Of a stretch of DNA of 64,000 nt, positions 26,601-38,067 are shown piece by piece; positions within the stretch are counted from its first letter, which is position 1, and each line of letters begins with the position of its first letter. The position numbers and the translations under genes are program-made. Source of the DNA: Aphidius gifuensis (lineage: Eukaryota; Arthropoda; Insecta; Hymenoptera; Braconidae); the NCBI RefSeq assembly GCF_014905175.1, contig NC_057789.1:10478001-10542000 (forward strand). The letters run 5' to 3'. The notes beneath the pieces are model-generated. The model was not told the origin of the DNA. It did no database searches and saw only the letters and a list, made by a program, of their open reading frames with translations.

Positions 26601-27549
26601 GCCCAAAAGTGTCCCTTTAAATTTGCTTGTAATAGCATGCACCTTGCCATATCAAATAATGTCCTGTTCTTTCATTCTGCAATACCATTTTGCTGTGGTG
26701 TATGTGCCACAGTTAATCTTTTAATAATTCCAGCATCAGATAAAAACTTATCAAATTCATTATTTAAATATTCTGTTCCCCTGTCACATTGTTATTGTTT
26801 AATCTTCATGTTTGTCTGTGTTTCCACCATGTTTTTATATTCTTTGAATGCTTTTAAAGCTTGATTCTTGTGCTTTAAAAATTTTACAGTGCACATTCGA
26901 GAAATATCATCGATAAACGTAATCACAAACCTCATACCACCTTCGGAGGGTACCCTGTAAGGTCCAGCCAAGTCTGTATGTATAATTTCAAGTAATTTTG
27001 TTTTTCTTTGTGACTTCTTTGGGAATGACCTGGGACAACATTTTCCTTTAATACAAATTTCTCATTGTGGTGTTTCAATGTCATTAAAATTTATATTTAA
27101 TTGTTTCAACAACAACCTTAAATCTTTATAATTAACATGACCAAGTTTTTGGTGCCACAACAACAAACTTTTTCACTTGACAAGTTTGCTTTTTCAATTT
27201 CTTCACTAACAAAATATAAACCATTTTCTTTTCTTGCAACAACAACAACCTTATTATTTTTATCTAATATTTTTGCTTTATCTTTATCAAACAATATTGT
27301 AAAACCATTATCTGTAATTTTTCCAACTGATAATAACTGTGTTCTAAGGTTAGGTACCAATAGTGTATTATCCAATCTCACTATTCTGTTTTCATCATTA
27401 TTTTTAATTTCAATTTTTAATGTTCCTTGTGAACCAATAGCTGCTGTTGTATCATTTGCCATATTTACACTTGTGCCAACACATCCTTTTTTATTTATAA
27501 ACTTATTTTCATGAGAGCTCATATGTGACGTTGACCCGCTGTCAAGACA
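23690..27549 (-). pseudogene. Copia pol (protease, integrase, reverse transcriptase), decayed
   Basis: Protease Asp site DSGSTSHM lies just below 27549 after a TAG that separates it from gag. The integrase region (about 26480-27110) retains recognisable QQNG and NRTLFDMARCMLL blocks but has several nonsense codons. A linker with GYDDDKM (26434-25946) and reverse transcriptase pieces follow: KARLVIKGYSQRPGLDYNNTF at 25554-25766, ALYGLKQASRQWYKKL at 25181-25534, and SWTHEIKMKLKNCF onward at 23690-24110. The YVDD catalytic codons are split by the solo LTR. All frames are broken, so no polyprotein can be made. Confidence 0.9.
24115..25256. mobile_element. Solo LTR inserted in the Copia YVDD codons
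   Basis: 1142 bp with ends TGTAAC...GTTACA, flanked by the 4-bp target duplication ACAT (24111-24114 and 25257-25260). Removing it rejoins the Copia Y-V-D-D codons exactly. TG...CA ends, size and 4-bp duplication fit a Ty3/Gypsy-type LTR left after LTR-LTR recombination. No coding capacity. The interior holds GC-richer stretches around 24840-25060. Confidence 0.85.
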
Positions 27550-28497
27550 CTATTTATATTGTTTATGTTCATTTTTGTATGTATGCATTGACGATTCACA
27601 TGTAGCGACTTGTGAATACCATTCAGTTTCATCCGCCATTTGTGTCGTTTCATTATTATGATTCACATTAAAATTACAGCCAGGAATTTTGTGGCCAACT
27701 TTACCACACTTGTAACATTTTATTTGAAACTTGTATTTATTATAATTATTTGATGCATTATGATTATTATTTTTACCTTGAGTTTTTTCAATGTTTTTAT
27801 TATTATTGTTGTATCTATTTTGTTTCCAACTTTGTTTATTATTACATGTTGACACAAAAGCATTTGTTTTATTATTATTTGTATTTTCACAATCTTTAAC
27901 TTGTCTTGCATCGCTTTCTTCAAGGATTTTTATTTTTAAAGCCTCTGGATTTGGCAATGAGTCACGACTTTCTATGGCACATCGAAAGTTCTCGAAACTT
28001 GCCGGAAGACTATACAACAGCATAACTGACAACATATCCTCGTTGATGACTATGTCCATGTCCAACAATTTATCCACTGAACTCATAAACTCACTTATAT
28101 GCTCTCTTACATTTTGATTTTCATCCATTTTATTCAAGATTAATTTTTTCAATAACGTGGCCTTTCTTGCCGGTCCACTTGATTGATATATCTCATGCAA
28201 TGTGTTCCAGACATCGTTTGATGTTGTACACTTCTTGATTTGTCTTAATTCAGACGGTTGAATACACAATATTAATTCTGATTTTGCTTTTCTATCATTT
28301 TCTTTCCATGTTTTAATTAATTTTTCTGAGCTTGTTCTTGTTGTTTCTGATGTTGGATCTATTTCGGGTTCCTTTTGTTCACCACACACATAACCCCACA
28401 AATTATTCTTCACCAACACTGCTTCAACTTGCATTTTCCAAGTATCAAAATTTTCTTTATTTAATAGTTCAATTCTTGATGCATTATTTGAACCCAT
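27550..28497 (-). CDS. Copia Gag
   Basis: 315 residues from the ATG at 28497 (the longer frame starts at TTG). It begins with the Copia Gag signature (LLNKENFDTWKMQVEAVLVK), has the helical capsid-like region (DVWNTLHEIYQSSGPARKATLL), an Asn-rich linker and one CCHC zinc knuckle (CYKCGKVGHKIPGC). It ends at a TAG immediately before the protease motif. Gag coats the element's RNA in virus-like particles. The Gag frame itself is undamaged. Confidence 0.85.
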   Translation of the reverse strand: MGSNNASRIELLNKENFDTWKMQVEAVLVKNNLWGYVCGEQKEPEIDPTSETTRTSSEKLIKTWKENDRKAKSELILCIQPSELRQIKKCTTSNDVWNTLHEIYQSSGPARKATLLKKLILNKMDENQNVREHISEFMSSVDKLLDMDIVINEDMLSVMLLYSLPASFENFRCAIESRDSLPNPEALKIKILEESDARQVKDCENTNNNKTNAFVSTCNNKQSWKQNRYNNNNKNIEKTQGKNNNHNASNNYNKYKFQIKCYKCGKVGHKIPGCNFNVNHNNETTQMADETEWYSQVATCESSMHTYKNEHKQYK

Positions 28498-28656
28498 TTT
28501 TATTTTCAATTGTTATTTTAATTATTCACTATTTCAATGTTCTATTAATACTTCTTTTCAATGTGACGCTTCTGGAACTTTCCACGATACCACGTTTTAC
28601 TCACTTTTATTAAAAAATTTTATTGCTCCAATTTTACTAATCCGTTTGGATTGTGT

Positions 28657-28671
28657 CTTGGGCCCATAACC
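28657..28671 (-). promoter_or_regulatory. Copia primer-binding site
   Basis: On the minus strand GGTTATGGGCCCAAG, the known Copia-type site that pairs with an internal part of initiator Met-tRNA, lies 3 nt after the LTR end. Confidence 0.85.
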
Positions 28672-28674
28672 TAT

Positions 28675-28909
28675 TGTGATTATGGTTAGGAAAATGGTGC
28701 AATAATGTAACAACAACAATTATATTATTGATATTTAATAAAGAGTAAAAGTATATTAATTACAGGTGGAACGTGTGACATCCTCGCTTGAGGTGTCGCC
28801 AGAAAGTGTATGTACTTTGTGTGTGCATGAATGTATATGTGTGCGTATGTGATGTCACCAAGGCAACTGTTTGTATCTGTGTGTACGTCGTTAAGTTCAA
28901 TTTCCAACA
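28675..28909 (-). repeat. Copia 5' LTR
   Basis: About 235 bp, minus-strand start TGTTGGAAATT at 28909 and end near 28675 just before the primer-binding site. The partner LTR is missing. A GTGT/TGTA-rich stretch lies at 28810-28890. Confidence 0.75.
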
Positions 28910-29230
28910 TTATGTGTTACATATTGATATTTGAATGTTTGAAATAATTAATCAATAAATAATATTTGGTAAATTCAAGGGACATATTTCAATCGGTAAC
29001 GCTATTGGCACCAAATACGGGAGAATTTACGGTGAACATATCCACTATTGTGTGTGTAGGATTGATTACACTGTGTATGAAACCCGTCAATGTCCCCGTA
29101 TTTCCCGTAAATTTCCCCGTATCAGTACCAATAACGATTTCGTATTTCAATATCGAGTGGCACATAAAGTTTTTCTTTTTTTATTTTATAATTCTTCTTT
29201 TTCTCAAGTCGTCGTCGCCCTTTATGAAAG
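28910..29230. repeat. Spacer with a small foldback element
   Basis: No gene. Bases about 28999-29031 and 29105-29137 form an imperfect inverted repeat (GCTATTGGCACC... paired with ...GTACCAATAACG, including AATACGGG / CCCCGTAT), with about 75 nt between. This looks like a short MITE or foldback remnant. Confidence 0.6.
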
Positions 29231-29235
29231 CAACT

Positions 29236-29628
29236 TATTGACGCGAGGAAGTGGATTGTAAAAAGGAATAAATGATAAAACACAAGGTGTTTTAATTAAC
29301 AGAAAAATTAACGGTTTATTGTAAAACTAAATAATGTATAAATTAAACTCCTTGAAAAAGGTGTCATACCTTTTGCAAACTCTCAAAAAGTTAACCTCAA
29401 AACCACTTGGTGTTGTATGCACCAGGTGTTAAATACAGTGAATATAAATTAGACGCTTAGTCTATCGAAGTACGATGCGATGTGTCTCGTAGTCCAGTTG
29501 GCGTAGATAGTCAGAGAAGTAAGCAAAGTCACGCCTGCGCGTGGTGTATCCAAGCGTTGGCGTGACGTCAAAAATAAAGTTGACCGGCAGGTGCTGCTAT
29601 ACCAATATAGCGGTCTCTTGCGTAAACA
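29236..29628 (-). repeat. Bel-Pao 3' LTR
   Basis: 393 bp, near-identical to the 5' LTR apart from scattered changes and the absence of a 42-bp segment. The integrase frame runs through the polypurine tract into this LTR. Confidence 0.92.
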
Positions 29629-32600
29629 TTCTCCCCCCTTGACAATGTAATTGTCAACTCAATAGGTAACACACATAATTTCGCCACTGGCCTTTGGTAC
29701 TCAGCAGTTTGTGTCTTAACAGTGACTGCTCTGACCAATCCATCAGCTCCAGGAAACACCTGAGTGACTCGTGCCAAGGCCCATTTACCTGGTGGTAATC
29801 TCTCATCAATGACCAATGCCCTTGTATCCACTTGAATGCATGGTGATGTATGCAACCATTTGGACCTGACCAAATATTTCTGTAAATACTCCTTGGACCA
29901 TCTGTCCCAAAAAGACTCCATGAACTTCCTTAACAATCGCCACTTGTTGAGACGATTGTCAGGTACATCCAAAACAGATGGCTCAGGCACTGCATTCAGT
30001 GGTTCACCAACCAAGAAATGACCTGGCGTTAATGCTTGAAGATCCTCAGGATCATCAGTCATTGGGCACAAGGGTCTCGAGTTGAGTAAACACTCAACTT
30101 GTGTTAAGAGCGTACTAAATTGTTCATACGTGAGCTTGTGATCACCAATGACTCTCTTAATGTGATGTTTAGCTGACTTAACAACTGATTCCCATTTGCC
30201 ACCAAAATGTGGTGACCCAGGAGGTATAAAGCTCCAATCTGTACCATCTTTTGCCAAAAGAGTGGCAAGATTTTTAGCTTCCTTTGATGCTGACTTAAAA
30301 AGACGTTTTAGTTCAGCATCTGCACCTACGAAATTTGTACCACAATCGCTAAATAACTTCACACATCGTCCACGACGACTTACAAATCTCTTAAATGCTG
30401 CTAGGAATCCTTCAGTTGTGGAGTCAGTAGCTAAATCAAGATGAACTGCCGATGATGCCATGCAGACAAATACAACTAAATAGCTCTTGTAAGACCTATT
30501 ACATTTGCCTGACCATGTCTTCAGTTCAAATGGGCCAGCATAGTCAACTCCTGTATGGAGAAATGGCTTGCATTTTAAGACTCTAGATGCTGGTAGTTGA
30601 CCCATTAACTGTTGTGCAGCTTCAGCTCGATGTCTTACACAAACAACACATTTATTTATAAAACTCCTGACTGGTACTCGTCCCGTAACAATCTAGTATT
30701 GTTGTCTTAAGGTGGCCAACATCAGTTGTGCACCGCTATGTAATATATTTACATGACACTCGTTGAGTATCAGTTCAGTTAGTTTTGACTCTCTCGGTAA
30801 TATCAACGGATTTTTTTGGTCACTTGTCATGAGGGATCTACTCAGTCTTCCACCGACTCTCAATGCACCATCCTCGTCAAGGAATGGTGTTAATTTTATC
30901 AAAGGACTTGACCTTGAAAGTGCTTCACCCTTTGATAATTGTTTAATCACCTCATGAAAGTATAATCGTTGATTATTAATTACCAAACCCAGCAATGCAA
31001 TTTTACGTTCTTCAGACGTAATCCAGCTTGACCTATCCACAATATATCTTGCTGAAAAACTCTGGTAAAATCTTCTCAACCATGCTGCCGCAGTTACAGC
31101 TTTTCTCAGTGACGAGAAATTATCTAAATAACTCTCACTTATGGTTGACATTGCATTGCAAACCAAAGGTTTTTTCTTCAACTTGAGTCATGTCAATCTC
31201 TTGATTGTTTAACACAGGCCACTCATTTTGATTTTTAATAATCCAAGCTGGACCCTGCCACCACAAAAGATCTGTATATAATTGTGATGACGATGTACTA
31301 CGTGATACTACATCAGCTGGATTATCTTCACCTGGTACGTGATGCCAGGTTGCCTGTGTCAATGTATTTTGTATAAATACCACTCTATTATAGACAAATG
31401 TCTTCCAACGATTAACGTCACCAGTTATCCAATAATATGTAATGGATGAGTCAGTCCACAAGTGTATGCTTGCTGACTGACAATCCAAACTCTGTTGAAT
31501 ATCTCTCACTAATTTAACCAACAGTACTGCTGCTGACAACTCCAATCTTGGTGTTGAAACTTTACATTTCTTCTTATTGGAGCTGTTGGAGTCTGATTTG
31601 ATAGGTGCAAGTTTCGACTTGGATGCCATTATAGTACTCTTAGCAACACCAAGTGTTGTCGTATCCCAGTTAAGCCCAAGTGTCCTGAAAATCTCATGAT
31701 CTTCACTCAAATGGTTGGTTGTTTTCTCGTGGAAATCCTTTGGGATATTACATAGTAACTCCTTTGAATTGCTTATCCATTTTCGCAATTCAAAACCACC
31801 AGAGTGAAGCATCTTTTGAATTTGTACAGCCTTGTCAATTTTTTCTTGTAAATTGTCAGCACCAACATATATATCATCCATATATGATCCTTGTGATATT
31901 GCCGACTTTACAAGTGGAAACTTATCTCCCTCTTCCAGTTCAAGCTGTCTCAATGTAGCCAAAGCCAGGAATGGGGCTGGCTTGGTACCATAAGTTACCG
32001 TGGTAAGCTCATACTCTTGAACTGGTGAGTCGAGTGTATCTCTTCAAAGTATTCTCTGATATTTTCGATCCTCAGGATGTATTAAGATCTGCCTGAACAT
32101 TTGCCTGATATCACAAGAAAAGACAAAACGTGACTTTTTCCACTGTGTCAGGACTGATACCAGAGAATTTAATAACTTTGGACCCTCGTATAAGTTGTCA
32201 TTCAATGATTCCCCTGTATTTGTTTTTTGTGAACCATTGAATACAACTCTCAATTTTGTTGATGTACTCGACTCTTTTATGACACTGTGATGTGGTAAAT
32301 AATAACACTTAGAATGGTCTTCAACAGGTGATGCTTTTACCATGTGACCCTGTGATTCATACTCAGTCATGAATTCACAATATGCCTGTTGAAGAGTTGG
32401 ATTTTTGACCATTTTCTCTTCTCTTGGTTATGAAGCATTCTCAATGCCAACTCAAACAAGTTACCAAAAGTGTCTACAGGTTTTTTAAATTGATACCTTA
32501 CCACAAAACGACCATGAGTATCTCTCTCGTAATTTGATATGAAATAACTCATACAGATGTCATCAGAAAATCCTGATGACTCTGTAGTGTCAAACTGCTC

Positions 32601-33263
32601 TTCTTGCAGCCAAAATCTTTTGACAAGGTTGTACAGCTCTTCCTCTCTCTGACAGGAAACTCCTTGATGATAATTTTTTGATGCTGTACAGAGAGAGGTA
32701 TTATTTCCCAAATTCAGGGTATTACCAGATAAAACCCAACCGAGCTCTGTACTCTGAGCGGTTGGTTGACCCTCTGGTCCTTTTTTGACACCATCTTTTA
32801 GTACTGTGCTGTATACATCAGCACCAAAGATAGCATCAATTGGAGCTGGTACATAAAACTCAGGATCAGCAAGCTGAAGATGTTTTATGTGGGCCCAGCT
32901 GTCTCGCAAATGCTTGGGAATCGCAACTGATGGTAATAACCCTGTTAGTTTTGGCATTACCAATGCCTTCACTAGACCTTTATATGGTGACACTCTCGAT
33001 ATCACCTTAATATCAATCGCACCTCTTGCCTGCATTGTATGTTGGCCAATGCCCACCACAGCAAAACGTGATGACGTTCGACTAAGTCCTAGTCTATTTG
33101 CCAGAGCCTCCGACACCAGTGAAATCTCGGATCCTTGATCCAGCAATGCTCGAGCAGTGACAACCCTACCCCAGCGATCAAATGAATCCGTAATGGCTGT
33201 TGTCAGCAGTACTGGTGGTCGAGGGTTAGCTGTCTCTACCAGGACTTGTGGATGATTCTCCAC
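29568..33263 (-). pseudogene. Bel-Pao Pol (protease, RT, RNase H, integrase)
   Basis: Aspartic protease ARALLDQGSEISLVSE (32367-33263), reverse transcriptase with FSCDIRQMFRQI and the catalytic YMDD (SYMDDIYVGA, near 31880), RNase H LWTDSSITYYWI, an integrase zinc region (CVVCVRHRAEAAQQL) and the integrase core D (GVDYAGPF), D (SDCGTNF) and E (WESVVKS). The frame is interrupted near 32040 and by a TAG near 30695, and it shifts between 32412 and 32367 and between 31181 and 31135. There is no ATG at the start: the frame opens right after an AACAG that looks like a splice acceptor. It ends inside the 3' LTR at 29568. Confidence 0.9.
29629..29641 (-). promoter_or_regulatory. Bel-Pao polypurine tract
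   Basis: Minus-strand CAAGGGGGGAGAA immediately upstream of the 3' LTR, the plus-strand-DNA primer site. Confidence 0.85.
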
Positions 33264-33970
33264 CTGTTAAAACATATTAGTAAAATTTAGCTCCTTAATA
33301 TACTAATCCCACTAATGAATTAACTCGAATTTAATTTCTCATCATGTTGTAGTATGTGTTACCACGTAACCAAAATACTACAACTCTAATTGGTACTCTT
33401 GGCCATTGAGTACCACACCTGTGCCTTTGTACATATTCAAGAATAGAAAATAAAATGAAACAATCTCATAGACAGCTGATGACAATAATAGGCAAGATAA
33501 AACGCCTAAAGATTCTGATTTCAGCTCGATATTAATGCAGCTTTGTACTCGTATGTGCTCAATAAGTATACAAGTATACATGTATATGGTGTCTTTTAAA
33601 AGTATGACACATGCACATGTATATATATACCAAACAACCATGTCATACCACGTTTAGTATGATACAGGTAATTCAATCTTATTATTAATTACAAAGGAGA
33701 TTAAAGGGATTCAAATAAAAAGGAATTTTTGAATAGATAACTCTTAACACTCTGAATTAATAACCAAACTAACAGTTGCCATGATATGTATTCATATAAA
33801 GATATGAAAAGAAATATGTACAAAGGTGATTTCAAATTAAGGCTTTGAGATCACGTGATGGATATCCGAGGTCATTTTTCGACATCCAAAACTCTCTGCA
33901 CAACAACGCAGACATACCTAGCAACAGAGTAAAAAAAACACACAAAAGTTTTTAATATAAAAACAAAAAA
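33264..33970. other. Gap between Bel gag and pol, possible retained intron
   Basis: No coding potential over about 700 nt. On the minus strand a donor-like CTAG-GTATGT lies at about 33910-33920 and a strong acceptor (TACTAATATG...TTTTAACAG) ends at 33264, where pol opens. It may be an intron of the element or an old insertion. Confidence 0.5.
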
Positions 33971-35422
33971 TTAATTTGCCTTTGTCTCTGGTGCTTTTGG
34001 TTGTGGTGGTGACTTTGTGGCTGTTAATGTTGTTGCTTGTGATGATGTTGATGATGAATTTGATGGTCTAGTCGACCTACTCTTGTAGCACAACATAGTG
34101 TGGTGCTTTTGGCCTGGACATCTTCTGCAAGACGCCTTAGCCTTACATTTAATGACAGCATGTGACCCAAGGCAGTTGAAGCAGATGAGTCTTGGTCGCT
34201 TTGTCTTAACGAACTCATCTCGCTTCAATGCTGACATTGAAATGAACTGTGGGCACCTCACCAAGTTGTGCTCTTTACTTTGGCAGAGCTCACACAGCTG
34301 ATTATTAGCTGTAGTTGCTAGAGTACCAGCATGTACCCTGACTGTATTTGGTGATGGAACAGAGTCATCCATTTGTTCCACCTGCTCTACCGTCTCCATA
34401 GACCTCTCTCTTGAATTTAAAAATTCTTTAAACTCTGCCCAGGTTGGAGGCTCAGTTGTATTGGCAATCTTTTTTTCCCACGAGGACGCCAAAGAGATGT
34501 GTATCATTCGTGATACACGATATACAATGGTGTCATACCAGTGCTCAACTGGCCTGCCCAGTTTCTCTAATGCTGCACGAGAATGCTCAACCCTGGCCGA
34601 CATACGAGATAACTCGTGAGCAGTGGCTGATTTCATCTTCTCAATGCCCAGTAAGTTGCTGAGCTCAGCATTGACCAACCTTCGCTTGATGCCAAAATCT
34701 CTTTTTAATTGGCCCCAGGCCACAGCAAAATTATCACCAGTGACGGCAATGCCACCGATTTTCTCTTTTGTTCTCTCATCCAATGCCGTTTGCAAATGGC
34801 GGAATTTGGAAATGTCTGAAATTCCAGGCTTTAAAATAACTACCTGTTCAAACAGACTTTCAAATTCTAGCCATTTGGTGAAATCACCATTGAAGGTTGG
34901 TACATCCAATGGTGGCAGCTCATTTGAGTTGCCTACAAAGACGGCATTGGATGTTGGAACAACAAGTGTGTTGAGTAACTCTTTGATCATGGCCGAGGTG
35001 TCATAGTAACCTTCCTCAACCATGACTGACTTGTTGTTCTTCCAATATGACCTGTTGTCAAGCTCTAATTTTGCTCTATCATTTGGCAAGCGAGCCAACT
35101 GGGACCGCATGAGTCTTTCAGTATCTGTGTGTTGAAGGAAAACCCTCTTGGCTTCCTCGTCACGTACCGACAGCTGACTGATGGTAAAGACTTTACCCTC
35201 TTTTTTACCAGTCACAACCCAATTGTAAATTCTGGTAAGGCGATCAGAAAGCGACTGTTGTGTGACATATGACTCATTGAGATACGACTTAATAACGTCC
35301 ATGTCATGAGCGGCTTGTAATTGCTCTGCAGTCATGGCTATCTTGTACTCCGGCGATTTAACATCCCCAGTGGATCCACTTGAACCACCTGAAGCACCGG
35401 ATGGACCCTCTCCTTCTGCCAT
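33971..35422 (-). CDS. Bel-Pao Gag
   Basis: 483 residues, ATG at 35422. The Gly/Ser-rich start is followed by the Pao-type capsid region (PPLDVPTFNGDFTKWLEF, a hallmark of the DUF1759 family) and then Cys/His zinc knuckles (CELCQSKEHNLVRCP, CFNCLGSHAVIKC, CRRCPGQKHHTMLC). The tail is Ser/Thr/Pro-rich. It packages the element RNA. The frame is undamaged although pol is broken. Confidence 0.88.
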   Translation of the reverse strand: MAEGEGPSGASGGSSGSTGDVKSPEYKIAMTAEQLQAAHDMDVIKSYLNESYVTQQSLSDRLTRIYNWVVTGKKEGKVFTISQLSVRDEEAKRVFLQHTDTERLMRSQLARLPNDRAKLELDNRSYWKNNKSVMVEEGYYDTSAMIKELLNTLVVPTSNAVFVGNSNELPPLDVPTFNGDFTKWLEFESLFEQVVILKPGISDISKFRHLQTALDERTKEKIGGIAVTGDNFAVAWGQLKRDFGIKRRLVNAELSNLLGIEKMKSATAHELSRMSARVEHSRAALEKLGRPVEHWYDTIVYRVSRMIHISLASSWEKKIANTTEPPTWAEFKEFLNSRERSMETVEQVEQMDDSVPSPNTVRVHAGTLATTANNQLCELCQSKEHNLVRCPQFISMSALKRDEFVKTKRPRLICFNCLGSHAVIKCKAKASCRRCPGQKHHTMLCYKSRSTRPSNSSSTSSQATTLTATKSPPQPKAPETKAN

Positions 35423-36205
35423 TTCCTTTAAATATATTGAAAAACAATTAGAAAATGTTTATAACAATATTTTAATTCACGACAGTGAAATCACATGACC
35501 ATATTTAAATTCAAGTGTATATAACATGGAATAAATACTGGACATTGGATTAGGAACATAGGAGCCAAGACATATTGAAAAATGAACACCTGTCACTGTT
35601 TCAACCTTGAGCAAACTCGTAAATTTCTGGTTACAATATATATTTTTTTACAAAAATATCCCCATAATTTTATTATTATTTTTTAAACAACTTAAAAGAT
35701 AATAATGACTCTTTGTGCCCTTTGAGTAATATTAGCGTGTACTCAAATATGCGCACAACTCTCATGACCATGCGGTCTGACATAACCAGAAAATTAAACG
35801 CAATTAATTTACCGCGTGGTTTGTAAAAAGAAAAATTATGATCTTTCGATCAACTCGACAATGCTTGACCACCCGGTAAAATAATTATTGCTTTTTTTTA
35901 AACAATAATTATCAAGCAATGTTGTATCACTCAGTGATGTGAAAAAAAATTTTTCCCTTTACCACGCAGCCCGTGCGTGAACCCCGTAGTCCCTGCGTGG
36001 ACCCCGAATTCCGTGCGTGAACCCCAAAAAAATAAAAGAAAAATTTTTTTTTTTTCCAGCCTCATGGCGCTCAACCAGTTTTTTTTTTTTTAACTCTCGC
36101 AAAGCTAACACAAAACACTGTATTTCCCGATGAAATAATTAACTGAATCTACTCATGAATTAATTAATTAACGACCACTGATTTTAAAGTATAACTCACT
36201 CTTTT
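35423..36205. other. Bel-Pao 5' leader
   Basis: Untranslated leader of the element with no gene. Around 35960-36025 the plus strand carries three near-repeats of CGTGCGTGAACCCC/CCTGCGTGGACCCC, a short C/G-rich tandem motif that could be a packaging or structural signal. Confidence 0.6.
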
Positions 36206-36218
36206 GCTCGAAGGACCA
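36206..36218 (-). promoter_or_regulatory. Bel-Pao primer-binding site
   Basis: Minus-strand TGGTCCTTCGAGC lies 2 nt inside the 5' LTR. It starts with TGG as expected for pairing with a tRNA 3' CCA end. The tRNA was not identified. Confidence 0.75.
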
Positions 36219-36220
36219 AA

Positions 36221-36655
36221 TATTGACGCGAGGAAGTGGATTGTAAAAAGGAATAAATGATAAAACACGAGATGTTTTAATTAACAGATAAATTAACGGT
36301 TTATTGTAAAACTAAATAATGTATAAATTAAACTCCTTGCAAAAGGTATCGTACCTTTTGCAAACTCTCAAAAAGTTAACCTCAAAACCACTTGGTGTTG
36401 TATGCACCAGGTGTTAAATACAGTGAATATAAATTAGACGCTTAGTCTATCGAAGTACGATGCGATGTGTCTCGTAGTCCAGTTGGCGTAGATAGTCAGA
36501 GAAGTAACGAGTATTCTCGGATCCATCCGAGAATGCACGAATCCAGCAAGCAAAGTCGCGCCTGCGCGTGGTGTATCCAAGCGTTGGCGTGACGTCAAAA
36601 ATAAAGTTGACCGGCAGGTGCTGCTATACCAATATAGCGGTCTCTTGCGTAAACA
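36221..36655 (-). repeat. Bel-Pao 5' LTR
   Basis: 435 bp, minus-strand start TGTTTACGC. It contains a 42-bp segment absent from the 3' LTR, within which 36513-36534 is a perfect 10-bp inverted repeat (ATTCTCGGAT, 2 nt, ATCCGAGAAT). Confidence 0.92.
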
Positions 36656-36660
36656 CAACT

Positions 36661-38067
36661 CAATATTCAACTTCCATTGAGTTTAACAATTATTAGAAAA
36701 AATGTCTAAGCAAAATATTAAACGCTGACTAGTATAGGAACCAGTAATTTTGATTGGTTAAAGATGTTTCCACCAAGGATCATCCCTACTTTTTTATTTA
36801 ATTTTTATAAGAACTATACTTTTGAATTTTTAATTTAATTACTCCTGCGACAACCTTTGTGTTATTTATATCGTAAATTGATTAATATCATTGTTACGTA
36901 TTGGTATTTTTAATATTGTTATATCCTAGTTGACGTTATAAATTCGTAAAATAGAAAGAAAAAGGAAACATAAATTATCAACTAAAATAACGACACAAGA
37001 CGTTTCTTTTCTCACGAGATATTAGATTTCATCAAAATTTAAGAAACTAAAATAAAAATATTTGATAAGACCCAAAACTACACAGCTGTATGCACTTAAA
37101 AAGTAATAAAATGATATACAAACTAAAGGGACTTTTCCCAAACTATTTTACCGGATACATAGAAATTTCACGACTTTCTTGGAGCCAGACGCGACAGATT
37201 AGATTACATCTACGATAGACCAACGCAATACCCTCGGATAGCGGCACATTTGGGACCAGCTTTTTTGTCTCCTACTCTGAGAAAATACGAGTATAAATAC
37301 ACCCCGAAACACTAAGACAGATCAGTTGTCGTTAGGGACCGGGAACCGAAACATAGCCATGTAATTATCATCACGTTAGAGTCAGGTCTTCTGACTTAAA
37401 ATCTTTGTAATCAGGCACATTGTAACTTAACATAACATACAAGCATTTTATAAACCACATTAGAATTAAGAATAAGGCTATTCACACCATTTGGGTGTTT
37501 TTAAGGCGTCTTTAAAGCGGCTTTAAGGCGTATGTAAGGCATTTTTTGGGGGATAAAAAAGTAACTAGAAAAAATTAAATGGCGGAATGAGGCGAGTTTA
37601 AGGTGTATTTACGATGAATATTAATTTTTTTTGAGAGTATTATTCAAAAAAATTTAAAATATACGCGTAGTGATAAGGTGAATTTAAAGTGTAAATAAGG
37701 TGTAAATAAAGTGAGCTTAATGTGTAAATAAGGTGTGAATAAAGCGGGCTTAAGGTGTAAATGAAGTGTAAATAAGGCTGAAGCTGTTGTAAATATTTGC
37801 GCCGAAAAAAATAAATAAAAACAAACAGTGTGACACAATATGACATGTTATGAATAATTTTAATTATAAAATTTATACCTATATTTATATATTTTGTTTA
37901 TAAAATTTTGAATAAATGAGATATGATAATTATTAATAAATATTAATTAAAAAAACAAGTTTAAATATATATGACACATGACATTATGCTTTTAAAATTT
38001 AGAAAAAAAATAATTAAATAAAAAGTTGTAGTTATATCACATGAGTGATATAAGTAATATAACTCTG
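36661..38067. other. Non-coding stretch with an orphan core promoter and short G-rich repeats
   Basis: No gene seen. TATAAATA at 37292 is 31-33 nt before ATCAGTTGTCG (37322), a good arthropod core promoter without an obvious gene behind it; it may be an LTR remnant. Bases about 37495-37790 hold many degenerate copies of a 12-bp-like AAGGTGTAAATA motif. The rest is AT-rich. Confidence 0.55.

Larger units (their letters stand above)
23690..28909 (-). mobile_element. Copia LTR retrotransposon, 3'-truncated and interrupted
   Basis: Read on the minus strand: 5' LTR (28909-28675, starts TGTTGGAAATT), primer-binding site (28671-28657), gag, protease, integrase and reverse transcriptase. The element stops inside the reverse transcriptase/RNase H boundary (AAKRILRG) at about 23690, so the 3' LTR is absent. 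It carries many stops and a 1142-bp solo LTR. Confidence 0.9.
29236..36655 (-). mobile_element. Bel-Pao LTR retrotransposon, complete but decayed
   Basis: 7420 bp on the minus strand between LTRs 36221-36655 (5') and 29236-29628 (3'), flanked by the 5-bp target duplication CAACT (29231-29235, 36656-36660). Gag, protease, reverse transcriptase, RNase H and integrase are all recognisable in Bel-Pao order. A primer-binding site and polypurine tract are in place. Nonsense codons and frameshifts in pol make it non-autonomous now. Confidence 0.95.
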
